Made by a program: the position numbers and the translations under genes
Notes under the pieces: model-generated
Told to the model about the DNA's origin: nothing
Seen by the model: the letters and a program-made list of their open reading frames with translations, nothing else
The model's database searches: none
NCBI GenBank assembly: GCA_029287435.1
Contig: JARFRD010000158.1
Coordinates: 1-37,456 of the forward strand
Direction: 5' to 3'
DNA length: 37,456 nt
From: Gammaproteobacteria bacterium
GTDB taxonomy: Bacteria; Pseudomonadota; Gammaproteobacteria; SZUA-229
Shown: piece by piece, positions 9,091-16,370 of the stretch
Layout: each line of letters begins with the position of its first letter
Numbering within the stretch: the stretch's first letter is position 1

Positions 9091-9928
9091 ACATATCTGT
9101 TTCAACATCTTCGTCTTTCGAGCTATCAGTCAGTGTAAGCGTGCGTGTTACGCCGTTATTCTCGAAAGTAGCACTTTGTAGCCAGAGTGTTGATTTTAGC
9201 TCGCCATCTTTCCAGTGTTCGTACTTCACAGGAATATTATGATATTCAGGCAGCATCCACACATAGATAACCCGGTTTTTTTCAGCTTCCTTGACGACTG
9301 TTTTTAATGCTGAGTAATCAGTACCATTAAGCTTGATTGTTTCTTTACCCTGGTTTTCGAATAAATAGTTTTTCAGCTCGCCTTTCATAAGCAGGCCGTG
9401 TTCGTATGATGCCGTTTTCTTATCGGCGTTTATAATCATGATGGCCTGGATAGAGAGCGGGTCCCAGATGGGTTTATCACTGTTCAGGCTGATTTTTTCA
9501 CCTTTATAGATACCCGTGGCATTAACTTCAGGTTTCTTTTCGGAGTTATTCAGCCAGTTGATGTCGTAACGAACCGTGGAGGCTTCAGATTCCTCGGAAC
9601 CGTCCACGTGCGTATAGTCATGGTTCACGAGCAGTAGCTGTCCATCGTCCTGTTTAATGTCACTGTGGATGTCTACCTTGCCATCATAGAGAAAGGCCAG
9701 CCAGCCAACAGGGTATGTAGAGACCTTCATTGAAAGGCAGCTTTTTGTGCGTTCCAGGGAATGAGTTGCATGTGCCAGTGTGATGCCAAACACTTCAAGC
9801 TTGTAATTAGCCTCAAACTTCTGAGGAAGCCCGTTCCCCTCTGCAGATGCCGGCGCTGAAAGAAAAATCTGGAGGAAAATAAGAAAGCTTAAGGCTATTC
9901 TGAAAAGGTTAGCTGATTTGCTTGCCAT
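9077..9928 (-). CDS. DUF3108 periplasmic protein
   Basis: A 283-residue exported protein with a clear signal peptide (hydrophobic residues 9-24, cleavage near APASA-EG). The mature part has the DUF3108 layout: FEANYKLEVFGITLAHATHSLE near the N-terminus, then beta strands such as YVWMLPEYHNIPVKYEHWKDGE toward the end. Its molecular function is unknown. It overlaps the end of purN by 34 bases and the start of darP by 14 bases, so it is probably co-transcribed with both. DUF3108 genes often sit next to purN/purM in this class. Confidence 0.85.
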   Translation of the reverse strand: MASKSANLFRIALSFLIFLQIFLSAPASAEGNGLPQKFEANYKLEVFGITLAHATHSLERTKSCLSMKVSTYPVGWLAFLYDGKVDIHSDIKQDDGQLLLVNHDYTHVDGSEESEASTVRYDINWLNNSEKKPEVNATGIYKGEKISLNSDKPIWDPLSIQAIMIINADKKTASYEHGLLMKGELKNYLFENQGKETIKLNGTDYSALKTVVKEAEKNRVIYVWMLPEYHNIPVKYEHWKDGELKSTLWLQSATFENNGVTRTLTLTDSSKDEDVETDMYDDY

Positions 9929-10566
9929 AGTGCAGGCCTGCGTAAAATACTCTTATCCAATAGGATGTTATTATCATTCACTTCAAGTCTACCATCGATG
10001 TACCATGCAATGGCCATCGGGTAAATGATATGTTCCTGCTCCAGTACACGGGCAGCCAGTGTCTGTTCTGTGTCATCTGGAAGTACAGGTACTTCCGCTT
10101 GTATGACTACAGGACCATCATCAAGTTCAATGTTGACGAAATGAACACTGGCGCCATGCCGTGTCTTGCCTGCCTCGAGCGCACGGCGATGTGTGTTCAG
10201 CCCCTTGAATTCAGGAAGCAGTGACGGGTGTATGTTGATGATGCGATGCTCATAACGGTCGATGAACTTTTCAGTGAGTATGCGCATAAATCCGGCCAGT
10301 ACAATGAGGTTGGCGCCATACTTGTCGATCTCATCGATCAGCGCCTCATCGAACTGGTCTCGGTCAGTGATGGTCTTCTGGTCAATCACAACAGCATTTA
10401 TGCCCACTTTTCTGGCACGTTCCAGTCCCGGGGCGTCAGGCCTGTTGCTGATCACAGCAGCGATTTTGGCATTGATTGAGCCATTATTTACGGCATCGAT
10501 AATAGCTTGCAGATTGGTTCCGCTGCCGGAAATAAGTACGACGATAGATTTTGATGTTACGGACAA
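9895..10566 (-). CDS. purN: phosphoribosylglycinamide formyltransferase (GART)
   Basis: PurN formylates glycinamide ribonucleotide with 10-formyltetrahydrofolate, the third step of purine synthesis. The N-terminus VVLISGSGTNLQAIIDA binds the phosphoribosyl group; the catalytic Asn-His-Asp set is represented by IINIHPSLLPEFKG (the His in IHPS) and the later ELDDGPVVIQ. Length 223 is normal. No ATG is available before the conserved first strand; the best start is a TTG at 10566, giving MSVTSKSIVVLISG. It follows purM after 27 bases. Confidence 0.96.
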   Translation of the reverse strand: MSVTSKSIVVLISGSGTNLQAIIDAVNNGSINAKIAAVISNRPDAPGLERARKVGINAVVIDQKTITDRDQFDEALIDEIDKYGANLIVLAGFMRILTEKFIDRYEHRIINIHPSLLPEFKGLNTHRRALEAGKTRHGASVHFVNIELDDGPVVIQAEVPVLPDDTEQTLAARVLEQEHIIYPMAIAWYIDGRLEVNDNNILLDKSILRRPALWQANQLTFSE

Positions 10567-10593
10567 AGCGTATAACTTGGTTTCGTCAGGGGT

Positions 10594-11640
10594 TTACTCA
10601 AAGTCGACAAAGGCAGCGCCATCAGCAGATTCAATATTGCCAAGTCGCCAGGCCCTGGTGCCGTTTTCATTCAGGTTGTTAATAATGGCATCGGCTTCAT
10701 CGCTGGATGCTACAACTACCATGCCAACACCGCAGTTAAACGTACGGTACATTTCGTTCTGTTCAACGTTGCCGTGCTGTTGCAGCCATTTGAAAACGGC
10801 GGGCATATCCCAGCTGCCGGTGTCGACAACAGCGCGAGTGTTGTCGGGAAGTACGCGGGGCAGGTTTTCCAGCAGGCCACCACCAGTAATGTGTGCCAGT
10901 GCATGAATGTCGTAAGTTGGAAGAATATCTTTCAAGGCAGAGACGTAGATCTGTGTCGGCGCAAGTAGCGCATCTCCCAGTGATGTGCCATCACAATCTT
11001 CATTGAGGTCGCCACCGCTAACTTCAATGATCTTGCGGATGAGAGAGTAGCCGTTTGAATGTGGTCCACTCGATGCGAGAGCAATCAGTGTGTCTCCGGC
11101 TTTGACTTTACTGCCATCGATGGCTTTATCTTTTTCGACAATGCCCACACAGAAGCCGGCCAGGTCATAGTCGCCTTCATCATACATACCCGGCATCTCG
11201 GCTGTTTCACCACCGATCAGTGCGGCACCGGACTGGCGGCAGCCTTCAGCTATGCCTTCAATCACATCGGCGGCGATATCAGTATCAAGAGCAGCGGTGG
11301 CATAGTAATCAAGGAAAAACAGCGGCTCGGCGCCGAGTACCAGAATGTCATTGACACACATGGCGACCAGGTCGATACCAATGGTGTCATGCTTGCCTAA
11401 CTGGATCGCCAGTTTGAGCTTGGTGCCTACACCATCGGTACCCGAAACAAGCACCGGTTTTTTATAGCGATCCAGGGGTAGTTCAAACAGTCCGCCGAAT
11501 CCACCAATGCTGCCCAGTACTCCGGGACGTTTTGTGCTGGCGACACTGCCTTTGATTTTCTCAACAAGCGCATTGCCCGCATCAATATCGACGCCGGCAT
11601 CACGGTAACTTAATGGTTTTTGATTGTTTGACTCTGGCAT
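10594..11640 (-). CDS. purM: phosphoribosylformylglycinamidine cyclo-ligase (AIR synthetase)
   Basis: PurM closes formylglycinamidine ribonucleotide to aminoimidazole ribonucleotide using ATP, the fifth step of purine synthesis. At 348 residues it matches the family. Signatures seen are [13 protein letters not shown] at the N-terminus, [28 protein letters not shown]-type sequence (here [15 protein letters not shown]) and [16 protein letters not shown]. It is the first gene of the minus-strand run with purN and faces the DUF2066 gene across an 86-base divergent region. I saw no clear PurR operator there. Confidence 0.98.
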   Translation of the reverse strand: MPESNNQKPLSYRDAGVDIDAGNALVEKIKGSVASTKRPGVLGSIGGFGGLFELPLDRYKKPVLVSGTDGVGTKLKLAIQLGKHDTIGIDLVAMCVNDILVLGAEPLFFLDYYATAALDTDIAADVIEGIAEGCRQSGAALIGGETAEMPGMYDEGDYDLAGFCVGIVEKDKAIDGSKVKAGDTLIALASSGPHSNGYSLIRKIIEVSGGDLNEDCDGTSLGDALLAPTQIYVSALKDILPTYDIHALAHITGGGLLENLPRVLPDNTRAVVDTGSWDMPAVFKWLQQHGNVEQNEMYRTFNCGVGMVVVASSDEADAIINNLNENGTRAWRLGNIESADGAAFVDFE

Positions 11641-11726
11641 AACTTCTTCAGTGGCTCTTCAGGTGTGGTATTGTACACGCTCCCGGCGTTTCGATTTAGT
11701 ACTTTCCTGATAAAGTTGTCCAGATA

Positions 11727-12872
11727 ATGTTGTTCAAATTCAGATCCGAAATTCACTGTAGAAGCACCTGTCTCAAGATCTTGCTTTCTGGATTGATCCT
11801 GTCTGCTTTGGTCTTTGTGCCACAGGCCCAGGCCGTCGTGGTCAAGGGCATGTATCGTGTGGAATTTCCGGTCCCTGATCAAACTCGTGCTGTGCGCACT
11901 GCCGTATTCAATAAAGGCCTGGAGGAGGTTCTGATCAGGGCGTCTGGCCGACGCAATATTTTGAAGGAGATTAAAACGGGGAGTGCTTCCGCTTACGTGC
12001 AGCAATACAGCTATGCCGAACAGCAACAACCCATTGCAGATGGTGGTGTCGATAGTCGCGGTCAGCTTAAACCAGCAGTGCCAAAAAGCTATCTTCTGAC
12101 CGTTGAATATAATCCCGGAAAGATCGTACAGCTGTTACGCGATAACAATCAGCCTGTTTGGGGTGTATATCGAAACCAGGCCCTGATGTGGCTTGCTGTG
12201 AGGGACGGCACCAGTCGCTACGTATTGAAAGACACTGATAATTCGTTGTTGAAAGACGCGGCTGATGATTCCATGCAAAGGCGTGGTGTGCCCCTTGTCT
12301 GGCCTGTATACGACAAACAGGACAGGAATAAAATGCGCTTTGTTGATGCATGGGCGGCATTCGAGAAACCGGTCAAGGAGGCCTCGAAACGCTATACAAC
12401 CGGGCCCGTTATCGTTGGGCGTATGAGCTGGAACGGCAGCAAGTGGAATGGTGACTGGTCACTGTTTGTTGAAAATGCGAGCTATACATGGACGCTGAGC
12501 AGTACTGATTATAACGCCCTGATAGCAGAAGCAATCGACCTGTCAGCTGACGAGATTGGCAAGCATTATGCGGTACTTGAACGTCAGGGCATAAACGAAC
12601 CTGGATTACTGATAGAAGTAGGTAATATCGATTCCGTGGAGGATTTTCGCGCTGTACAGACATTTTTGAATAAACTGACCGCTGTGCGTCAGACAAGCGT
12701 CTCTCGTGTCGAAAATAACCGGGTTGAATTTGTTGTCGATTTGCGAGGAGACATGAATGATTTTGTCCGGCAGGTTTCAACCGACAGGGCGCTGCAGCCG
12801 GTGGTCAAGGATATTCAACCTGGCACCAGCCCTGAACAGTCTGCGCAACTCAAATACCTTTATCGCCAATAA
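11727..12872 (+). CDS. DUF2066 exported protein
   Basis: A 381-residue protein with an N-terminal signal peptide (hydrophobic stretch about residues 15-35, cleavage near AQAVV). The early segment VPDQTRAVRTAVFNKGLEEVLIRASGRR is typical of DUF2066. The position between purM (divergent) and hda (5 bases downstream) is a common gammaproteobacterial arrangement. The role is unknown; its gene is probably co-transcribed with hda. The C-terminal region from about residue 280 looks like a separate alpha/beta repeat domain. Confidence 0.88.
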   Translation: MLFKFRSEIHCRSTCLKILLSGLILSALVFVPQAQAVVVKGMYRVEFPVPDQTRAVRTAVFNKGLEEVLIRASGRRNILKEIKTGSASAYVQQYSYAEQQQPIADGGVDSRGQLKPAVPKSYLLTVEYNPGKIVQLLRDNNQPVWGVYRNQALMWLAVRDGTSRYVLKDTDNSLLKDAADDSMQRRGVPLVWPVYDKQDRNKMRFVDAWAAFEKPVKEASKRYTTGPVIVGRMSWNGSKWNGDWSLFVENASYTWTLSSTDYNALIAEAIDLSADEIGKHYAVLERQGINEPGLLIEVGNIDSVEDFRAVQTFLNKLTAVRQTSVSRVENNRVEFVVDLRGDMNDFVRQVSTDRALQPVVKDIQPGTSPEQSAQLKYLYRQ

Positions 12873-12877
12873 CCTGT

Positions 12878-13579
12878 ATGAAGCAGCAAGATTATCAGCA
12901 GCTGCCACTGTCGTTTGCGCCGCGTGAGCGATTTGTGTTCGAGACATTTACGCCGGGGTCTAATCAGCTGGCGATCAATTTGATCCGGGAACAGGCCATG
13001 GGTGGTGGTGAGCAGCAGATTTTGCTGTCAGCTGCCAGGGGTAATGGCAAGAGTCATCTGTTGCAGGCTGCCTGCAACCTCGCATCACAAACCGGGCAAT
13101 CTGTCTGCTATTTACCCGCGGCAGAAATCATCACCACATCTGCGCAGGTGTTCGAAGGGCTGGAACAACTGGACCTGGTTTGCCTCGATGATATTCATCT
13201 GTATATGCAAAAAGCGACATGGGAAGAGTCACTATTTGACCTGATTAATCGCATGAGGGAAGCCGGTAAGCGCCTGCTGTTTGCGTCGGCACAGCCGCTG
13301 GAGGCGATGACAATAAACTTGCCTGATCTTCGATCGCGTTTGGCCTGGGGCCCGGTATTTCAGCTGCTCGAACTCGATGACGATGACAAGATCAGGGCCC
13401 TTCGCCTGCGCGCTGAACAATATGGACTGGCGTTAACAGAAAATGTCGGTCGCTATCTGCTGAGCCATTATCCAAGGAATCTGTTCGAGTTGTTTGAACG
13501 TCTTGATGATCTCGACAGGGCCTCCATGGCGATGCAGCGCAAGCTAACCATTCCGTTTATCAAAAGCGTACTTGAATAA
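12878..13579 (+). CDS. hda: DnaA regulatory inactivator Hda
   Basis: Hda is an AAA+ protein that, bound to the DNA-loaded beta clamp, stimulates ATP hydrolysis by DnaA and prevents re-initiation of replication. The N-terminus has the expected clamp-binding peptide (QQLPLSF). A Walker A-like loop AARGNGKSHLLQA and the Walker B-like LVCLDDIHLY follow. The protein is 233 residues and lacks the DnaA DNA-binding domain, as expected for Hda. It sits right after the DUF2066 gene and converges on a DUF2069 gene with only 6 bases between stops. Confidence 0.95.
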   Translation: MKQQDYQQLPLSFAPRERFVFETFTPGSNQLAINLIREQAMGGGEQQILLSAARGNGKSHLLQAACNLASQTGQSVCYLPAAEIITTSAQVFEGLEQLDLVCLDDIHLYMQKATWEESLFDLINRMREAGKRLLFASAQPLEAMTINLPDLRSRLAWGPVFQLLELDDDDKIRALRLRAEQYGLALTENVGRYLLSHYPRNLFELFERLDDLDRASMAMQRKLTIPFIKSVLE

Positions 13580-13585
13580 ACGTAT

Positions 13586-13975
13586 TCAGTCCTGATCGTT
13601 TTCTTCTTGCTGATCTATTTGTTTCTGGTGCCTGCCGGCATAACGCGTATACAGCATCGTGCCCATGAAAAACAACATGCTCGTGGCAATGATGAACATG
13701 CCGTAGCGCATGTCTTCATCTCCACCGGCATACCAGACACCCACGACGAAGTAGAAAATGGCCAGGTACATGGCCCAGGCATGGGTATAAACTCGACCGG
13801 CTAACAGGCCACGCAGAGGAAACATCAACGGACCTAGCTGGATAATCAGCATGATGGATATGGCATGATCGGGGGTCTGATTGATCCACATGTGCCAGAC
13901 ATATATGCCAGTCATCAGGCCGAAATAACCCAGCAGTGCAATCCAGTACGAGACCTTGATGGCATTGATTCGCAT
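13586..13975 (-). CDS. DUF2069 inner-membrane protein
   Basis: A 129-residue protein with four probable membrane helices (about residues 8-26, 39-56, 64-83 and 91-108) and a charged cytoplasmic tail rich in Gln, Glu and Asp. The pattern with QLGPLMFPLRGLLAGRVYTHAW between helices 2 and 3 matches DUF2069, a family of unknown function that is often beside wrbA. It is the last gene of an arsC-wrbA-DUF2069 minus-strand run, 18 bases after wrbA. Confidence 0.85.
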   Translation of the reverse strand: MRINAIKVSYWIALLGYFGLMTGIYVWHMWINQTPDHAISIMLIIQLGPLMFPLRGLLAGRVYTHAWAMYLAIFYFVVGVWYAGGDEDMRYGMFIIATSMLFFMGTMLYTRYAGRHQKQIDQQEENDQD

Positions 13976-13993
13976 AGTGGTTAATTCAGCCGA

Positions 13994-14593
13994 TTAATTG
14001 CTACTGGCAAGTTTTCTGGCGGCTTCGGCCACACGTTTACCCAGTGCCAGGCACAGGGCGCGTTCGTCATCGCTGAGCGGGTGCTTCTCGAGGTCGTCGG
14101 TCAAGCGACTGGCGCCATAGGGTGAACCACCCGTTTCAGTGCGGAACAGTTCCAGCTGGGTGTATGGCAGCCCGACGATCATCATGCCGTGGTGAAGCAA
14201 GGGCAGCATCATGGTTAACAGCGTGGTTTCCTGGCCACCGTGCAGGCTGGTGCTTGCAGTAAAAACACCGGCGGGTTTGCCAGATAACGCGCCAGACATC
14301 CATAATGCGCTGGTGTTATCAATGAAATGCTTCAGTGCCGCGGGCATATTGCCAAAATGTGTTGGCGAGCCCATCACCAGCCCGGCACACTCTTCAAGGT
14401 CCTCATTACTGGCATACAGCGGGCCAGTGTCGGGGATCGCCGGTTCGACCTGCTCGCTCACCGCTGAGACCGGAGGCACCGAGCGTATGCGTGCCTGCAT
14501 GCCTTCGACCTGTTCAACGCCATGCGCGATCACATTGGCCATCTCTGCGGTTGTGCCTCCAGGGCTGTAATACAAAACCAGTATCTCGGCCAT
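13994..14593 (-). CDS. wrbA: NAD(P)H:quinone oxidoreductase, WrbA type
   Basis: WrbA is a flavodoxin-like FMN protein that reduces quinones by two electrons and so limits semiquinone stress. The FMN phosphate loop appears at the N-terminus (LYYSPGGTTAEMA). Further hallmarks are MGSPTHFGNMPAALKHFID and the flavin-side loop FTASTSLHGGQETTL. Length 199 equals the family norm. The ATG overlaps the last base of the arsC-like gene upstream, and DUF2069 follows, so the three genes are probably one transcript. Confidence 0.95.
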   Translation of the reverse strand: MAEILVLYYSPGGTTAEMANVIAHGVEQVEGMQARIRSVPPVSAVSEQVEPAIPDTGPLYASNEDLEECAGLVMGSPTHFGNMPAALKHFIDNTSALWMSGALSGKPAGVFTASTSLHGGQETTLLTMMLPLLHHGMMIVGLPYTQLELFRTETGGSPYGASRLTDDLEKHPLSDDERALCLALGKRVAEAARKLASSN

Positions 14594-14946
14594 TACAGGA
14601 TATCCAGTACGCTTTCAGGTGGGCGGCCAATTTTAGCGCGGCCTGCGTGTATCACGATCGGGCGCTCGATCAGTATGGGGTTGGCCACCATGGCTGTGAT
14701 CAGCTGTTCCCGGCTGAGCTCGGGATTGTCGAGACCGTTTTCCTTATAGGGCTTCTCGTGCGTGCGCATCAGCTCTCGCGGTTCCAGGTCCAGTAGTTCC
14801 AGAATTTCATCAAGTTCAGTATAGCTCGGCGGCGCTTTCAGATATTCAATGATCTCAGGGGTAACCCCTTTAGATTCAATTACTTGCATGGTTTGGCGGG
14901 ATTTGCTGCAGCGTGGATTGTGCAGAATTTTAACGCTCGAACTCAT
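14593..14946 (-). CDS. ArsC family reductase (YfgD-like)
   Basis: A glutaredoxin-dependent arsenate reductase fold of 117 residues. The catalytic cysteine lies in HNPRCSKSRQT near the N-terminus, and the anion-binding arginines are in LMRTHEK and in IERPIVIHAGRAKIGRP. No ars operon genes are nearby. The location near hda and purM/purN is that of E. coli yfgD, so a housekeeping thiol role is as likely as arsenic resistance. wrbA overlaps its end by one base. Confidence 0.92.
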   Translation of the reverse strand: MSSSVKILHNPRCSKSRQTMQVIESKGVTPEIIEYLKAPPSYTELDEILELLDLEPRELMRTHEKPYKENGLDNPELSREQLITAMVANPILIERPIVIHAGRAKIGRPPESVLDIL

Positions 14947-15128
14947 TATCTGTCTCCTTGGGCTGGAGCGATAGCATACTGGATGTGGCTAACGGGTAAA
15001 AGAGCTGGAGATAAATGACTGATTCTCCTTGACACGGTATGTACACATTGATACTTTTTGCATCTATAATTCTTCGAACACTATAACCAATAACGAATTC
15101 AAGATTCCCAACCCCTGGAGAGAGTTTT

Positions 15129-15773
15129 ATGACAATGCGAACAACCGCGCGTTTTCTGACCGCAGCCGTTTTAAGTCTTGGCCTGATGGCTGGATGTGCA
15201 ACTACTGGCGATGATGCTACAAGTGCTGCAGAGCAGGCTATTGCAGACGCCAAGGCCGCAAATGCTGATGCAAAAGCCCTTGGTAACGAATGGCGCGACA
15301 CAGGCAAGATGATCAAGGAAGCAGAAAAAGCACTGGCTGATGGTGACGCAGAAAAAGCTACAGCGCTCGCTGACCAGGCTAAAAAACAGGCACTCGATGC
15401 CCAGGCACAGAAGGCAGCTGAAGACAAACGCCTGATGGACTTGATGGCCACTACAACAGCTGGCTCGCTGAGTTCTCAATCAGCTGGCGCAGGTGCTGGC
15501 GCTGATTCCTACTCAGTCGTCCGTGGCGATAACCTCTGGGATATCTCCGGTAAGAGCGACATCTACGGTGATTCATACCAGTGGCCCCTGATCTACAAGG
15601 CAAACCGTGACCAGATCAAAGATCCTGACCTGATTTTCCCAGGCCAGAACCTGTCAATCGATCGTAATGCATCAGCTGCAGAAATTGATGCGGCAATCAA
15701 CCATGCCAAAACGCGTGGTGCATGGTCAGTTGGTGATGTTGAGCAGTCTGATCTGGATTTCCTCGCCAAGTAA
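15129..15773 (+). CDS. LysM-domain lipoprotein
   Basis: A 214-residue envelope protein. It has a lipoprotein signal with the acylated Cys at residue 23 (LMAGC; the Met at -3 is slightly unusual). An Ala/Lys/Glu/Asp-rich helical region follows (about 28-105), probably a coiled coil. A C-terminal LysM-like peptidoglycan-binding domain comes next (YSVVRGDNLWDIS to DLIFPGQNLSI, about 124-173), with a short helical tail. The ATG at 15129 has a good ribosome site (GGAGAG, 15117-15122). It is monocistronic: the strong terminator at 15797 follows. Coiled coil plus LysM suggests anchoring the outer membrane to peptidoglycan; that role is inferred. Confidence 0.88.
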   Translation: MTMRTTARFLTAAVLSLGLMAGCATTGDDATSAAEQAIADAKAANADAKALGNEWRDTGKMIKEAEKALADGDAEKATALADQAKKQALDAQAQKAAEDKRLMDLMATTTAGSLSSQSAGAGAGADSYSVVRGDNLWDISGKSDIYGDSYQWPLIYKANRDQIKDPDLIFPGQNLSIDRNASAAEIDAAINHAKTRGAWSVGDVEQSDLDFLAK

Positions 15774-15796
15774 TATCGCACCATTCTGATGTTTAT

Positions 15797-15825
15797 AAAA
15801 AGGCCCGCTTGCGGGCCTTTTTTTT
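15797..15825 (+). terminator. intrinsic terminator after the LysM lipoprotein gene
   Basis: A perfect 8-bp GC-rich stem (AGGCCCGC at 15801-15808 and GCGGGCCT at 15811-15818) with a 2-base core loop. It is preceded by A residues and followed by a run of eight T. It lies 24 bases after the stop codon. Confidence 0.93.
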
Positions 15826-15833
15826 AATAATTT

Positions 15834-16013
15834 TTTGCCACAGAGGCACAGAGGGCATAGAGATAATTTAATGTTTGTCATTTCGACCAACGGGCGAAAT
15901 CTCCCAATGATCCCATGACCTACAGGCAAGCCCCCAGCTCAAAATACAGGTAGGGTGGGCATCGCCCACCAGGCCCCCAAACAACTCTGTGTCCTCTGTG
16001 CCTCTGTGGCAAA
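15834..16013. mobile_element. 180-bp MITE-like palindromic element
   Basis: Two 29-base terminal inverted repeats, 15834-15862 and 15985-16013, match at 27 of 29 positions (outermost bases TTTGCCACAGAGGCACAGAG). The interior has no ORF. It holds two further dyads: ATTTCG/CGAAAT at 15880-15900 and GGTGGGC-ATC-GCCCACC at 15954-15970. The structure is that of a non-autonomous element or an interspersed repeat able to fold as a long hairpin. No convincing target duplication is visible; AATAA occurs on both sides but lies in A/T-rich sequence. Confidence 0.72.
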
Positions 16014-16055
16014 TAAACAAACTTTTTCACAAAATCCTGACATGACAACCCAGAC

Positions 16056-16340
16056 ATGACAATACTGTGCAGGCGTTTCCTGGTTTCTGGTCGGGTACAG
16101 GGTGTGTTTTATCGCTCCAGCACGCAGCAGTATGCGCGTCAGCTGGGTCTGCGCGGTTGGGTACGTAACCGGCGTGACGGGCGTGTGGAGCTGCTGGCCA
16201 GTGGCTCCGAAGAAAAGCTTGATGAACTGGAAAAATGGCTTGAAATCGGCCCGGAATACGCAAAAGTGACTAATATAAAGGTAATAACAGAAAATCAGGT
16301 GGATACTCCGAGCACATTCGAGGTATTTCCAACGATCTAA
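16056..16340 (+). CDS. acyP: acylphosphatase
   Basis: A 94-residue acylphosphatase that hydrolyses the carboxyl-phosphate bond of acyl phosphates. The signature VSGRVQGVFYR (residues 10-20) supplies the phosphate-binding Arg20, and GWVRNRRDGRVE supplies the catalytic Asn38. A 10-base direct repeat (GACATGACAA at 16039 and 16053) covers the start codon. The ATG of the second copy is the frame that gives the protein. The gene lies 42 bases beyond the MITE-like element, and the orphan pilB-like gene follows after 30 bases. Confidence 0.94.
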   Translation: MTILCRRFLVSGRVQGVFYRSSTQQYARQLGLRGWVRNRRDGRVELLASGSEEKLDELEKWLEIGPEYAKVTNIKVITENQVDTPSTFEVFPTI

Positions 16341-16370
16341 CGCACCTGGTGCGTTAACACAGGACAAATA

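Noticed and set aside
10262-10906. 214-codon plus-strand frame across purN and purM
   Set aside because: It spans two genuine genes on the other strand and the gap between them; the translation is low complexity.
14593-14946. Arsenic resistance operon
   Set aside because: Only an ArsC-fold gene is present; no arsR, arsB or acr3 gene is nearby, and the setting matches housekeeping yfgD.
15029-15070. TTGACA and TATAAT hexamers before the LysM lipoprotein gene
   Set aside because: They are 30 bases apart, too far for one sigma-70 promoter; neither has a good partner at 16-18 bases.
14930-15451. 173-codon minus-strand frame over the LysM lipoprotein
   Set aside because: It is an Ala/Ser-rich shadow of the Ala/Lys-rich coiled coil on the plus strand.
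15834-16013. CRISPR array
   Set aside because: The repeated sequences are inverted, not regularly spaced direct repeats.
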